NCBI GenBank assembly: GCA_032629725.1
Contig: JAFEVB010000002.1
Location: 2,666,001-2,730,000 of the forward strand
DNA length: 64,000 nt
Source of the DNA: Gremmenia infestans
Lineage: Eukaryota > Ascomycota > Leotiomycetes > Helotiales > Hamatocanthoscyphaceae
Reading direction: 5' to 3'
Shown: piece after piece, positions 20,722 to 32,800 of the stretch
Numbering within the stretch: position 1 is the stretch's first letter
Layout: each line of letters opens with the position of its first letter
The notes under the pieces: model-generated
What the model was told of the DNA's origin: nothing
The model's database searches: none
What the model saw: the letters and a program-made list of their open reading frames with translations, nothing else
Program-made: the position numbers and the translations under genes

Positions 20722-21184
20722 TATTTCCCTGTGTTGACCCTCGATATATTAGATCCTGTTGCTGCAAGTTGGACACTGAGTTTCTGCCAACCCATTCAAA
20801 AGAGACCAAGGTAATTATTAGTACTCTAGGTTGAGGTGGCATGTGTAGATTCTTTTGGCGGGGGCGGGGTACGGCAATGCCCGTCAAAGCCCGATACCAC
20901 ACCAAACGACGTAGTAAGAAACCAAGGGGTGGGCCGAGTAATAAAGGGATGTTCTATGGCTGTTCCTGCTCGTCAATTACATCAACGTAGTGAAGGACCT
21001 TTAGACAGCATAATCAATTGTAGAAAGCAACGTGAACTAGACATATTTTCGGCAAAGGGGTTCATATATAACAACGGGAGATGTTTATACAAGAAGGCGC
21101 CTCTCCTCTAGACCTGCGTTGGCTTTCACTCGTCTCATTCTCTTCCTAGACAGTGTCACATTCTCAGCCATCAATGACACTCCT
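20722..21184. other. Intergenic region (promoter of the KduD-like SDR)
   Basis: No gene; no motif recognised beyond ordinary promoter-like AT/pyrimidine composition. Confidence 0.5.
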
Positions 21185-22608
21185 TTACACTTCAACAATC
21201 AACCTCTCTTCATATCTCGACGCCCGATACCTATTCGTCGACTCGATCAACTCACTACAGCCCTTCAGCAGGAACGACCATTTCTTTGCAAAACCCTCGG
21301 TCACTTCCCATCCATCTGACAACCAAGGATCGCTCCATACCAGGATACCCCTCAGCTGAATATCATCAAAGCCTTCATATAAGCCACCTACCAAGTCACA
21401 ACATAACTCATCATGATTATATCTTCCAAAATTAATGATCAAATTATCTCGCATTGCACCAATAGGTAGGCAGTCGATCCAGGCCTCGTGTGAAACTGCT
21501 TGCTGAAGTGGTGTGGGTTGCAGAGAGACAGGAATATTATCGGGAGCTGGAAGAGTGGCAATACCGAAGGCTGCGCCACATTCCGCTGGCATTGTATGTA
21601 GGAGTGACATGATCTTCATATTCGTCAGGCTCGCTCGCAGGACATTGTATTGTGAAAGCGTTATGAGGCGTTGGTCTACAGGGAGAGGGGAGGTAAAACG
21701 CCTACTCCTAGCATCGAAATCCCAAGTAAACGACTTCAAATTGAGGTATGGGAGGAGTGGTGGAATGAGTTTGGAAGCGGTTGATGAAGTTTCGTTTAGA
21801 ATATTGTCATCAACAAGGTGGAAGTTGGACTCAGCATCCTGTGAACACTCGAAAGGAGCGGAGTCGAGAAATTGAACTGTTAAGGACGTATTATAACCGG
21901 AATCAGTTTCGCAATCCGGACCGACATTTGAATTGAGTTGAGGCTCTTGATAAAATGCAAATTCCTCTGAGCCCTCGGCATCTCTATTGGGGACTTTTTG
22001 ATGGTCGAGGAGCCATACATGATTGGAAGGTATTGATGGCGCGGTTTGAAGAGCCTTTCGCCGTCCTGTAGGTGAGTCAGTACTTGAATCAAATCTGATT
22101 TTGTTTAAAGACATCAAAGCATGCTTTGCAACATCAAGTGGAAAGAAAATAGCAATGCCGGTAACGACCAGATAAAGGACAGGGAGATCTATGAGGTTAG
22201 AAGATAGATCTCATGAATGAAGAGAATTCAACAGCAGAAAGCCGCCCAATGGGACAGACCCCACAAGTGCTGTAATCGGGGGCAGTAGTCCATGCTCCCG
22301 GACATAGGCTATGGAGGGATGTCCTGCTTTCCTTCTCGCAGGGTAGCCGTTGGGGGGTCCTGCCAGCAAGTGGTGGCACATGTGTCGAGCAATTCCAGTC
22401 ACTCACGCCATGCCCTCTGATGCAAGCGGTTCTGTTTCTTCCTTCTCGCAGCCGGGTCTATCAAGCCAGTCCAATCATCTTCTCTGTCTATAGCCTGTGA
22501 AGCCTTAATATTATGTATCATGCCTAAAATAAAGTGATGGATCCTTACCTCAATCAGCTGATTTTTGGGAGCAAGAACAAGCTGAATCTCTAATTCGTTT
22601 CCAGCCAT
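21185..22608 (-). CDS. DUF3425 bZIP-like transcription regulator
   Basis: Exons 1-2 are clear: 22549-22608 and 22407-22494, giving DDWTGLIDPAARRKKQNRLH then QRAW, the basic-region signature of DUF3425 proteins. Exon 3 starts at 22359 after a 47-nt intron and adds PARRKAGHPSI. The last exon (21185 to roughly 22170) encodes LPVDQRLITLSQYNVLRASL and the DUF3425 C-terminal block ending SDPWLSDGWEVTEGFAKKW. The third intron could not be fixed: the obvious CTAAC...CATAG acceptor near 22190 needs a phase-1 donor that I cannot find, so there may be an unusual splice site or a one-base error. DUF3425 proteins are putative nuclear regulators with a short bZIP-type basic region. The location between two SDR genes suggests a local regulator. 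Confidence 0.8.
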
Positions 22609-23385
22609 GATCGCGTCTCAATTCGTCGACCTTTTGACCTGATGGTAAACAAAGAATACGCACCACTGGATGTTGATTGAGAAGAAGTGGGGTGGAGTCA
22701 AGGTCCCACGGAGCGGCGATATATATATATATATACATATGCATTTTGCTTATGCTTACGCTTATGCTTATGGTCCTAGCAGAACGTGTTTGACCGCTTC
22801 CGCAAAACCACCCAAATTGTACCAAAGAGCAATTTGTAGTACTGTACCGTATTGTACGTATGTTGATGAAGCAGGTACCCAGGCCAGGAGGTATTATTGA
22901 TGCGCCGGTCAAGGGTCCCAGCTCCCGCTAATGCAGGTTGCTTATGCGCTAGAGCCCCTAAACGGTGGGGCGGGCGGAGTCTCTGGCTTTTTGCGATCCA
23001 ACCCAACGTCCATTTTGAGCACTTAGTACTATAGATATTGCTACCACTTGCTACAATGTAGACTTTACGACTGCAGGGGGCTTGGTAGCTACTTGAGTAT
23101 ATGCCAGTGTGTATGAAGCTCGGTTGCCTACCTAGTCCCGCTTGCTATGAGTATAAGAGGTAGTAGGTAGGATTTTGCCATGACCGACTGCAGCTACCTA
23201 TCTTCTTCCTTCAGATCTGAAAGCTTTTTAATTTGCGGTTCCCTTAACTTTCCCATTCGTCTTGGCCCTCACTTATATTTCCTCCTCTACATAATTTCTT
23301 CCTTCATCCTTATACCACCAATATACTTAGGTAGCCTCCGAAAGTTTGAAACCCTCCCGCAGTCCAGTTTCCCAAGAAGAACAAA
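22609..23385. other. Divergent promoter region (DUF3425 gene / SDR)
   Basis: 777 nt separating divergently transcribed genes. It contains an AT microsatellite (22719-22735), GCTTAT-type hexamer repeats at about 22747-22771, and GTACTGTACCGTA-like sequence near 22840-22858. No gene is seen. Confidence 0.6.
22719..22771. repeat. (AT)n followed by GCTTAT/C hexamer repeats
   Basis: About eight AT units, then four near-identical GCTTAT or GCTTAC units, within the divergent promoter. Confidence 0.8.
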
Positions 23386-24753
23386 ATGGGTAGACTCGTC
23401 GACTTTAAGCCCGAGAAGGACATTTCTTCGTTGGAGAGCAAAGTTATCTTCGTGACAGGAGGTTTGCCTTCCAGATATTTATTCTACGTACAAGACTAAT
23501 CAGAAGTCAAGGTACTGCCGGACTAGGGAGTGTCACCATTCGAGCACTTGCGAAACACGAACCAGAACATATCTACTTCAGCGGCCGAAACGAAAAAGCT
23601 GGCGAGTTGCTCATCGCACATATTAGAGAGACTAATCCTTCCGTCTCCCTTACCTTCCTCGAAATGGACCTCTGTTCTCTGTCCTCGGTCAAGGCCGCAT
23701 CTCGAAGATTTGCCCATAAACGTCTTGATATACTAATTTGCAATGCTGGAATAATGGCCGCACCACCTGCTCTTAGCAAAGATGGATATGAAATACAATT
23801 TGCCACTAACCATCTTGGACACGCTATGCTCATTCAACAGCTGCTTCCTACTATGCTTGAAACAACCGAAATTCCAGACGCTGATGTTCGAATCGTTTGC
23901 TTGTCATCTGATGGCTGGGCGACTCATCCCAAAGGTGGCGTGCAATTTTCCGGATTAAAGACAGTTCAGGACAGATTTCTTGGACCTAGTATTCGATATG
24001 GGTAAGCAAGCTCGCCTGATGTTCAGTCAATATGCACCTTTCCTATTTGAATATCAATGTTTCTGAAAATTTTACCGCTACCTCTTTCTTTTTGTCGTCT
24101 TTTCAGTGTGGATCACTAACCTAACAATTTCAGGCAAAGTAAACTTGCCAATGTTGTTTACGCAGCAGAACTTGCCAGGCGATTTCCCAGTATAACATCA
24201 GTCTCGATCCAGTAAGTCAAAACTTGTCCGTACAGTTCAAAAACTCTACATGCCTAGGAAAATGCGAGGAACCCCATGCTGATTCCCTGGACAGCCCGGG
24301 AGTAATAAACACGGGACTTCTTCAGAACGCGCCCTTACTTAGTGAGTGACCTATCTCTTTAATTTGAGGGCCTGCCCACTAAATACATCTTTAAAGAAGT
24401 ATCACTGACTTTGAAACCTCCACATAGGTAGGGCGCTGGTATATACGCTCGATAAAGTAGATTATCTCGATGTCGTGACCGAAGAGCAAGGATCACTTAA
24501 CTCTCTTGTAAGACTCAACTCTTCTAAGTGCCTATTACTTTACCATACGCACGAGAGCACCTTTGAATAGAGTACTAACTATTCCGATTTTCAGTATATG
24601 GCCGTGGGGATGCACAAAAAAGAGGTGGTCAATGGAGGTTTCTATCGACCGGTGGGAGTACTTTGCAACCACAAGCTGGACGCGGTAGCGAAAAGCGAAG
24701 ACTTTGCAAAGCAGTTATGGGACTGGACAGAGACTGCATTGAAAGGTTATTGA
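23386..24753 (+). CDS. Short-chain dehydrogenase, retinol-dehydrogenase/WWOX type
   Basis: Six exons inferred: 23386-23461, 23512-24001, 24134-24211, 24295-24341, 24428-24507, 24595-24753 (309 aa, frame closes exactly). Marks are KVIFVTGGTAGLG (cofactor loop, split by intron 1), LEMDLCSLSSVKAA, LDILICNAGIMAAPP, NHLGHAMLIQQLLP, VRIVCLSSDGW (catalytic Ser) and YGQSKLANVVYAAEL (Tyr/Lys), then SIHPGVINTGL. The N-terminal DFKPEKDISSLESK resembles fungal NAD(P)-SDRs of this subtype. The substrate is unknown; these enzymes act on hydrophobic alcohols/ketones or polyketide intermediates. Intron density is much higher than in neighbouring genes. Divergent from the DUF3425 gene. Confidence 0.85.
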
Positions 24754-25970
24754 GTGCATTAGACGTGGGGCGAATAGTCTCGCCGTATGTAGGTCTGCAC
24801 AATATAAGACCATCTGATGTCTCTATATTCTAAGGTACATGACCTCATTCAGCTTGACATAGTACTAAGTTCAAGAAACACATGACCGACTTCATCTGAG
24901 TCTAACCGACCAAATGTGTTGCGCATAAGCGCTGTGCTCTTCGAGTTTCCCGCCTATTAGGCATCATCGTCCGGGAAGTGATCAAAGACAGTGACGCTTG
25001 ATCAATGCTTAAGAAGCTCCCATATATAACTCCTGTCCCAATTCCTAAAGTTTCAACAGCTAAATTCTTCCCCTATTCTAAGCTACCTGAATTAAAAAGG
25101 CTGCGCTTTTCTTTCACCTTGCAATCATCTGGCAGTCTAGTCAAAAAGCCCCCAACTTTACCCCTCCTTTAGCGCCACTGCATCCATATATCAGATTGAG
25201 TTATAGTAAGTGCTATCATTGTTCGATGTTTCCGATTAAAAAGCACCCTTACCTTCTATATATTCTACTCTTATATAGCAGATTTAATATGTATTTTCAA
25301 GGGTTTTGATGAAACGGGTCTGCGGGTATTTGCGCCTTGATCTTCTCCAATATTATATTTCTACAATACACCTCTCTACTACTGAGGAACTTTACAGTTG
25401 AAATATATTGCATCTGTTGTTTTAATCATAGTTTGTTTAAAATGTGGCTATGACCACCGTATATGCATGGTTGTACCTCGGCAGGTTGTATATCAGTTTC
25501 GAATAATAGGGACGGAGACGGAAAGGGGTTATTTCGGACTCTCGCTAATGAGCTTACGGAGTAGGGGTTATTAGAGCCACCCCAGCGGTATAAATAGTAT
25601 TAACAACTGGACGCGACCGCGACGCATATGGTGCATACAACGCACTAATACTATACAGGTAAATTTACTATAATCTGAAGAGAAAGTAATTTTCGGAAAG
25701 CTGGAATATAACTCACACAACTCATCAAGAATATTCTGAAGTAACCGCAGTCAAACTCAAATGCGGCTGAGGTGGGCAATATACTTCGGGATTGCCCTGG
25801 GTGTGGCGTGGTGTCATGCGGGGAAGTTCACGTGGAAACCTATCCCGTCCCCGTCACTCGCCGACTTATTGTTACTCAAATACTTGAGTATCGTACAGCA
25901 CAAGACATCATAGGAGCAGCTCTTTTGACCCTCTTTCCAACATCGGGCTTTTCAATTTATTCCTCAAATC
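24754..25970. other. Intergenic region, AT-rich 1.2 kb
   Basis: TA-rich sequence (about 25040-25720) with no open frames; it may contain decayed repeat DNA, but nothing identifiable. The right end holds the dehydrogenase promoter. Confidence 0.5.
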
Positions 25971-27280
25971 ATGGCATCTGAGCACAACAAAGCCAGTGGA
26001 GGTGAAAGCAAGGATGACGGAAGAGTGAGAGCTTCAGTATTGCACGGGGTTAAGGAATTGAAAATCGTTTGTTCCCCACTTGAACTTCATGAAGCATACA
26101 CTTACATATGGCAGGAACACCGGTCTCTGGGCCCACCAGCTCCATCGGAGGTTCAAGTTGCGGTCCAAGCTACTGGTCTTTGCGGCTCAGACCTCCATTA
26201 CTTCAACCACTATCGCAATGGAGATATAATAGTCCGAGAGCCTTTGACGCTGGGTCATGAATCTTCTGGTGTGGTGACTGAAGTTGGCTCGGCAGTGAAT
26301 GGCCTTAAAATCGGAGATAGAGTTGCTCTTGAAGTTGGCTTACCATGCGGCAAGTGCGATCTCTGCAACGGAGGCAGGTACAACATATGCAAAGAAATGA
26401 AGTTCAGAAGTTCTGCAAAGGCCTACCCACATTTTCAAGGCACTTTACAAGAGAGGATAAATCATCCAGCATCGTTTTGCTACAAGTAAGTGTGCGTCTG
26501 GTTGCGTTCTGTCAATACTAACTTTGCAGGTTACCTTCGAACGTGTCTTTGGAGTTGGGAGCAATCCTAGAACCACTTGGAGTCGCGATGCATGGATCTA
26601 GGCGTGCAGCTCTGAAACCTAAAAGCACAGTCCTGATTTTTGGTGCAGGTGCTGTTGGTCTTCTTTGCGCAGTTATGAGCAAAGTTTCAGGTGCCAAGCA
26701 AGTCATTATTGCAGATATCCAAAGCGACAGGGTGGATTTTGCTGTCGAGAATAAATTTGCAGATGCGAAAATTGTTGTTCCAATGAAGAGACCCCAGACT
26801 ATCGATGAGAAATTAGCCTTTGCAAAAGAGGTTGCTGAGCTTGTCAAGGGAGCATCGGGTATAGGAGAGGTCGATGCAGTTTTTGAATGCACTGGCGTCG
26901 AATCATGCATGCAAGCTGCTATCTATGTAAGTGTTCGAGCACGCGTATTGAAGCCCTCACACTGATCAATTTAGTCGACACGACCCGGAGGACGAATAAT
27001 GCTTATTGGGATGGGCAGTCCTATCCAGACTCTACCAATTTCAGCAGCAGCACTTCGAGAAGTGGATTTGGTAGGCGTTTTCAGATACGCAAATACCTAT
27101 GCAGAAGCCATCGAGCTGGTTTCAAGTGGCAATCCTTTGCTTCCAGACCTCTCGAAACTGATTACACAGCGATTCGAGGGCTTTGATGCCATTCCTGAAG
27201 CTTTCGCTATGGCCGGAAGAGTCAAAGATGATGAAGGGAAGCTGGTTTTGAAAGTGGTTGTGGACACAGGGAAACTTTGA
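25971..27280 (+). CDS. Zinc-dependent polyol dehydrogenase (sorbitol/xylitol dehydrogenase family)
   Basis: Exons: 25971-26485, 26530-26926, 26975-27280 (405 aa). Oxidises polyols such as sorbitol, xylitol or L-arabitol to ketoses in the cytosol. Zinc and core motifs: GLCGSDLHYF (Cys71), TLGHESSGVV (His96, Glu97), structural-zinc cysteines in GLPCGKCDLCNGGRYNIC (Cys126/129/132/140), EPLGVAMHG, and the Rossmann loop IFGAGAVGLL with an acidic residue after the second strand (IIADIQSD), which indicates NAD rather than NADP. The N-terminus is about 40 residues longer than typical bacterial members. Intron 1 is only 44 nt with a TACTAAC branch. Its exact polyol cannot be read from sequence. Confidence 0.92.
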
Positions 27281-28786
27281 CCGCGATATTAATTCAGCGA
27301 CGACCTCTTATATCAATCTGCCCGGTTGAATAGGTCTTGCCTTCTGTAAGAGAGACCGGCTTTCATGCTGAACCCGAATGTGGGGAGCCATTTCTCAAGA
27401 AGTAGAGCTTTTCATCCACTTTGGAGCTGTGAAGCTACCACAGCCCATTGCAAAATATACCAAGAAGTTATATAGAACCTGTACTATAGGCCACAATGAA
27501 CCCTACTTCAGCCACCTAAGAGTCTCTACAGCGTACACAGAGTCACAAAGAGACGCTAGTACCCTTGAGCTCCTAGATACAACATAGCTAGCACACTTCT
27601 CTAGTGTATTGTTACCAATCCAGAAGTACTACAATGTGCAGCATTCTCCTACTCAGCTTTAACAGAGTGTATAGTAAAGAAACATGACATGAACTACCGA
27701 TGGGGGACAGACGGGGGCAAGGTGGGGCAGTCCATACTAGCAACCCCTGCTTTTACAGTAACAGGAGCTACTACGATCTGCGTATAATTAGTCTGTTTCC
27801 TCTTTATTGTAAAACCACACAGATCTGTGAATGCCTTCAACATAGTGACTGAATGGTCAATAGCAGTGTGCACTACCCTTTTTCCGACCAAGACGCATTG
27901 CGGGAACAGCTTAATAGTAGATACAAGATACTACTAAGGTATCTATCCATATCACGAGGTATCTTCGCAATCAACACATCTAACAATTGCATCTGTAAAC
28001 CCTATGATCTTCAGGCTAGCAGCAATAAAGTTATGCACAGTGCTGCTATATATATATGGAGCTACCCCACAGGCACAATCCTTCTCCCTGAAGTGAAACA
28101 TATAGCACTCCAGATATAGTTCCTTCCTGCATGGAGTGGTACAGTAATAGAGGGGAAATGGTCCTGTACGTAAATGGACTTGGCTTGGATTGTGCTACAG
28201 TATAGATTAACAGCAACTCTGCACTGTCCTGTCCAATTGAATTGGCCTCGTTGAGAATTTGTACACGTATATTCCAAGGTAGACCTCGCTGCCATGCAAC
28301 AAGAAGAATGAATATCTTACACTCCTTCATCAAACGACTTTGTTTAACTTACCTATTACTGTAAGAAGCGCGTACGGTAGTCCGCCCCGCAATACCTACA
28401 GTACGGTACAATTCACTTTTCTCGTCTCGTCTCGTCTCGTCTCGTCTCGTCTCGTCTCGTCTCGTCTCGTCTCGGAAGAAAAGACCCGTTCTCGGGCATT
28501 GCCAGTAGCCACTTCACTCCACACAGTAGCCACAGGCCAGGTACCGAACACCCCTGAAAAGCCACTTTGCCAGCTCTGGCGACGCGGTTTGAAGTTTGAA
28601 GGCAGGACGTGGCAGGGCAGGGCAGGGCTCTCTGGTCAGGGTTGCGAGACTAGGTATTAAGACCGAGACCGACATCCATCGACAGACACTTCATTATCAT
28701 CAACGGCCAAGGGGACGGGACGTGACAAGACAGGACAGGACGGAAACAATCTCTCAGAGCCAGAGAGAGAGAGAGATGCCAGAGAG
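27281..28786. other. Intergenic region with microsatellite and KAR9-like gene leader
   Basis: 27300-28330 shows no open frames of interest and looks like decayed non-coding or repeat DNA. Then come the (TCTCG)11 array, a GGCAGGGCAGGGC repeat near 28610-28630 and a GA-rich stretch just before the start codon of the KAR9-like gene. Confidence 0.5.
28420..28474 (+). repeat. (TCTCG)11 pentanucleotide array
   Basis: Eleven perfect TCTCG units, 55 nt, about 310 nt before the KAR9-like start. Perfect repetition suggests recent expansion and likely length polymorphism. Confidence 0.95.
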
Positions 28787-28838
28787 ATGTCAGAAGTTAC
28801 GCTCCGCGATGCTCGTGCTCATGCTCATACATTTTTGA
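28776..28838 (+). promoter_or_regulatory. Overlapping upstream ORF (20 codons)
   Basis: An ATG at 28776, eleven bases before the proposed main ATG (28787) and in another frame, opens a 20-codon reading frame that ends at 28838 inside the main coding region. If the mRNA leader includes it, leaky scanning would be required for main-frame translation. Confidence 0.5.
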
Positions 28839-31800
28839 GTCCCAGTCCAAATACATCCCAGCATATTTCCCGCGACTTGCATGAGCGTGAGAACGTCAAT
28901 AATTATTCTTCTACTACTTCTCCAGAGTCAACAGCAACAGCAACACTACACGATCCCAGCGACCAACGCAAGCCTCGTCAGGCACGCAAACCTTCGCCTG
29001 GATTGGCAGCTCGTCTAAAGGCTCTGGGCTTTGGCAACAATTCCAGCAAATCGAAAAGCATCTCGCCATCTGCAGAACGCATTGGCCGCATTCCCGAAGA
29101 CCAGATTCGACAGCTCGACCACATTCACCGCGCGAATTCAACCACAAATTCTTCCATAGTCGAGCGACGCGGGAGGGCGTGGAGTGGTGCAGGTCGTCTT
29201 ACACCGCAAACCACGGGGGAAAGCTTCAACGATTTCACAGCTGGCGACGCGCGCGTTTTTGAAGGAGGAACTCGCCGAACACCTTCAGTTGCTAGCTCAG
29301 GCGACAGGACCATGACCACATTTGCTGAGCAGGATATGGACTCGCAGAAGTACCGACTGCCAGATCATACAAATGGGAATGGCACCAAGGCAATGTACGA
29401 CACGAAACAGGCGCATATCGACAGATACATTCCTCCGGACGAAGAATCTCCACCCCCGCCTATCGCAAAAGACACTCCTCCTGGGGGGACGACACCTGGC
29501 GAGTTTACCGAAGATGCTTCCTCCTACTTCAATCCCTTTGGTCTGCAGCGTGCAGGATCTATCTACACCCTTTCACGCGTCTCGTTCGCAAACCAACTTG
29601 CGCAATTAACATCCTTGCAATTGCCAGATGCCGAATCGCTCTCGACAAAAGTGTCAGCTATACCAACATCGAAAGCCGCCTCAAGCGCGTTGATGGGTGC
29701 CGCGGAACAGATCCGAAGTTGGATATCAAAAGCTTCCGAGGTTATCGCTGGACTTGATGGTGAAGATGATGTAGAATGGGCTGCCGCAGGTGGGAGAGAG
29801 GGGCTGGAGGAAGTGGACAATGCTATAACCCGATTCGAGGAACTCATAAATGTCTACGTCTCAGCAATCGAGTCATTACAGAACCGTGCCGACATAGCAA
29901 CGGTTCCAGCTGAAGAACTCAAGCGGGTTGTGCTTCAGGTTGAGACCATTGTCAATGAATGGGAGAATATAAAGAGGACTCTGAGGGGTGTCAAGAATTC
30001 TGTTGAGATTGCAATGGAATGGGAGGAATTGTGGAACATTGTGTTAGGAGATATTGGCAACGAAATGGACATCCTGGCTCGATTGGTGTTTGAGATGGAG
30101 GAGAAGCGACATAAATCTTTACTGGCGGAAACTGGTGGGGATGGGCTCGATATTAATGAGCTTGAAACCATCGTCGAGGAAACCCCCCCCATCAAAAACA
30201 AAGCTTTATGCCAACCATCGGCTCAGTGTAGCGGTGGCGTTCCCCTCGAGCCCCAGTTCACCGAATACCGCGACTATGTCAAACGATGACTCGAGCCTCT
30301 TGGCTTTGTTTGCGAGAATGCAGCCTTTAAGAGCTTCTTTGGATTTTCTTCCCATGAGGTTATCTTCTTTCCATTATAGGGCCGAAAATATATTTCCTAC
30401 GGCATGTGAAGAGCTCGAATCAAGACGCGCTGGACTGGAAGACAATTGGAAGAACCTCGAGAAGGATGCCGAGTCTCTACGGAGAGAACTTGGTGAGGAC
30501 CGATGGGTTTTGGTTTTTAGAGGCGCAGGCCGGCAAGCCCAGAAGATGTATGTTTCTGTGCAACGGAGTCTTGAGAAGCTTAAGGAGGCTGTTGATGACG
30601 GTGCTCACCTAAACAACCCAGCTATTATGGGCAAGAAGATTGACAAGTATGAGGAGAAGAAGTTGTATTACGGTCCAGCCGTGGAAAAGATATTGTCAAT
30701 TATTGGGAAAGGAGTGAAGGATAGATTGACCGTGAACGGTGAGATCTTGCGATTACAATCTGAAATGCAACGCAAGTGGGATACACTTAAGGAACAGATG
30801 AGTGAGCTAGATCTGGTTTTGGAGGAGCTTCAGGCCGACAAGCGAAACCAGCAGCTCAGAGACTCAATCTCGAGTATGGTATCGAACGACCGTTCTACTA
30901 TTGGGAGTATGAATGATACCCCCGGCAGCTCTCCTGCATCATCAGTTGTCATGACAGGGCTTAACGGGGAACTCGATCCGATTACACCTGCAAAGAGTGG
31001 CAAGCTCCGCTCTGCTGGAAATAGGAGCAGCTTACCACAACCTGGCGGAAGAAGAAACTCCAGTATGCCCTCGGGCTTAAATCAACTTCCATGGAAGGGT
31101 CCAACAGCTCGTCTGTCAACTTCCGTATCGTCAACTGGGCGAGGATCCCCATCACCAGCATCAAGACAGGGCTCGGCGACTCCCACTAGCAACCGTCTTC
31201 CTCGACCCACTCAAAACGCCCCGTCGGATGGACGTCCACGGTGGAATGCGAGTGTCAACACCAAAGATACAATCATCGGTCATAATTTCAAGCCGCTCAG
31301 TCTGACTACGCCTAGTCCTCACGCCCGTACTACGCCCACTCTTCATTCCGGTCGTTCCACTATGTCCCAAGACTCCAAGATACCCCTCCGCTCTCCCCTA
31401 GGCCAGGACGTCACCTCTTCACCAGTCCCAGAAATTACACCTTCACGCACTTCTGCCTCTCGTCTCGCAATCCGAGACCGTCTCTCTAGCCCGGGGCCTT
31501 ATGCCCAACAAACTATTGCCCACTCTTCGCCTGCAGCACGACCGCGGCATCTAAACACACAATCATCAATGTCTTCACTTACAAGTTCTGCAAATCGACG
31601 AGCCTCTATGCAGAACTTGCAACCGCACGCCAGCGATCCTACTACGCTAGGCAGCAGTCCGCTGTCAAGAAGACCTGCAAGCTCGCTTGCAGCAGATAGG
31701 CGTACGAGTCTGCTTCCGCAGCCACGAGGTCGAACGGATTCGAGCGTGACTGGTAGAGAGTCCCCCCATGCTATCGCTGGGGCTGCCAGCGCAATGCGGA

Positions 31801-31859
31801 GAGGTAGTAGCCAGACGAGTACAGATTCTAAGGGGAGCCAGAAAAAGCGTTGGCGATGA
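28787..31859 (+). CDS. KAR9: Kar9-like cortical/spindle-positioning protein, interrupted by a 1-nt frameshift
   Basis: Two frames together match one Kar9-family protein. The first (28787-30289) gives PSPGLAARLKALGFG, FANQLAQLTSLQLPDAESL, IRSWISKASEVIAGLDGEDD, VEWAAAGGREGLEEVD and LARLVFEMEEKRHKSLL. The second runs on from about 30183 to 31859 with DDSSLLALFARMQPLRASLD, FLPMRLSSFHYRAENIFPTA, GEDRWVLVFRGAGRQAQKMY, then a long Ser/Pro/Arg tail with SRIP-like microtubule-type basic motifs. Joining them needs loss of one C in the eight-C run at 30183-30190; the resulting length (1,023 aa) divides evenly. No intron explains the change. Kar9 links astral microtubule tips (via Bim1/EB1) to myosin V for spindle orientation. 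In the given sequence the first frame stops at 30289. Convergent with alternative oxidase. Confidence 0.85.
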
Positions 31860-32800
31860 AGTAACTTTCATACATTTTTGACAATTTCAGCTCGCCTCGA
31901 GACCGAAATGACCAGGGCCTACCATGCTACCATGCAGAAATGACTATCTGATACAAGCGGGCGTTTGGTTATGTTTCAATTCTTCAGCAACGTTTTGATC
32001 TCTCACCGATGGTGTTGAGACTGTTATTTTTTGATGGACGGATTTCGAGTGAATGATAGTTCTGCGTCAAGTGGAAACCGTCATGAGGTGTATATATGGA
32101 ACATTGGCAGGCCCTCAAGGATGAGCAGTAGTGAGTGGGAAAATGGAGGAGATGAAAGATAGGATTTGTGTAAGATAGTTTGTGTAGAGTCTAATCTAGA
32201 ATGATACCCAAATTTTGCCTAATAGCCTTTTTGTCATTCATTGCTTTCAAGATGTTAGATATTTGATAAATATAGCCTGGTTGAGTATCAGCCAAATGTT
32301 GGGCAAGGAGACAGACAGCAAGACATAAGTCTACAATGACACCAAATGGTAAGAATTTATATACCACTGTGTCGCCAATATGAATTCTTCGTAAGTACGA
32401 AAAAAAAACTCCACAATAGGCTTTGAACGATTAGTTATCTCATCCTAGCGGGAATAACTCGTGTCGTAAAGCAAAAAATGGATATGGGGATAGCTGAGCT
32501 AGATTGATTCACGAACAGGGGTATATATAGGTAGTGCGGTCAACTGTTAATTCAAGACACTTTGTGGTCTGATTCTCAGACTCGACCTATGAACGCCGAT
32601 TGATAACGCTATTATATCTGAATAGGAGATCTTTCCGTCTACCAGAACGCCGTGTGCCTCTTTTGACTTGCTGTGCACCGACGCCCAAGTAATGCTATGT
32701 ACAGATTTATTTTTACAGAGTGGTGTTGTCGTTTCTGTCGTATTGCCCCCCTAACGCTTGCTGCCAATTCTTATCATACCCTCTTCTTCCAAAAAAATAA
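31860..32800. other. Convergent intergenic region
   Basis: Shared 3' flanks of the KAR9-like and alternative oxidase genes, 941 nt, AT-leaning. No further gene is recognised. Confidence 0.55.

Noticed and set aside
27300..28330. Possible mariner/Tc1-like transposon relic
   Set aside because: The texture looks like decayed non-coding DNA, but no transposase motif or terminal inverted repeat could be read in any frame.
28420..28474. Pentamer array considered as CRISPR-like or minisatellite gene element
   Set aside because: Perfect tandem units without spacers in a eukaryotic genome; a simple microsatellite.
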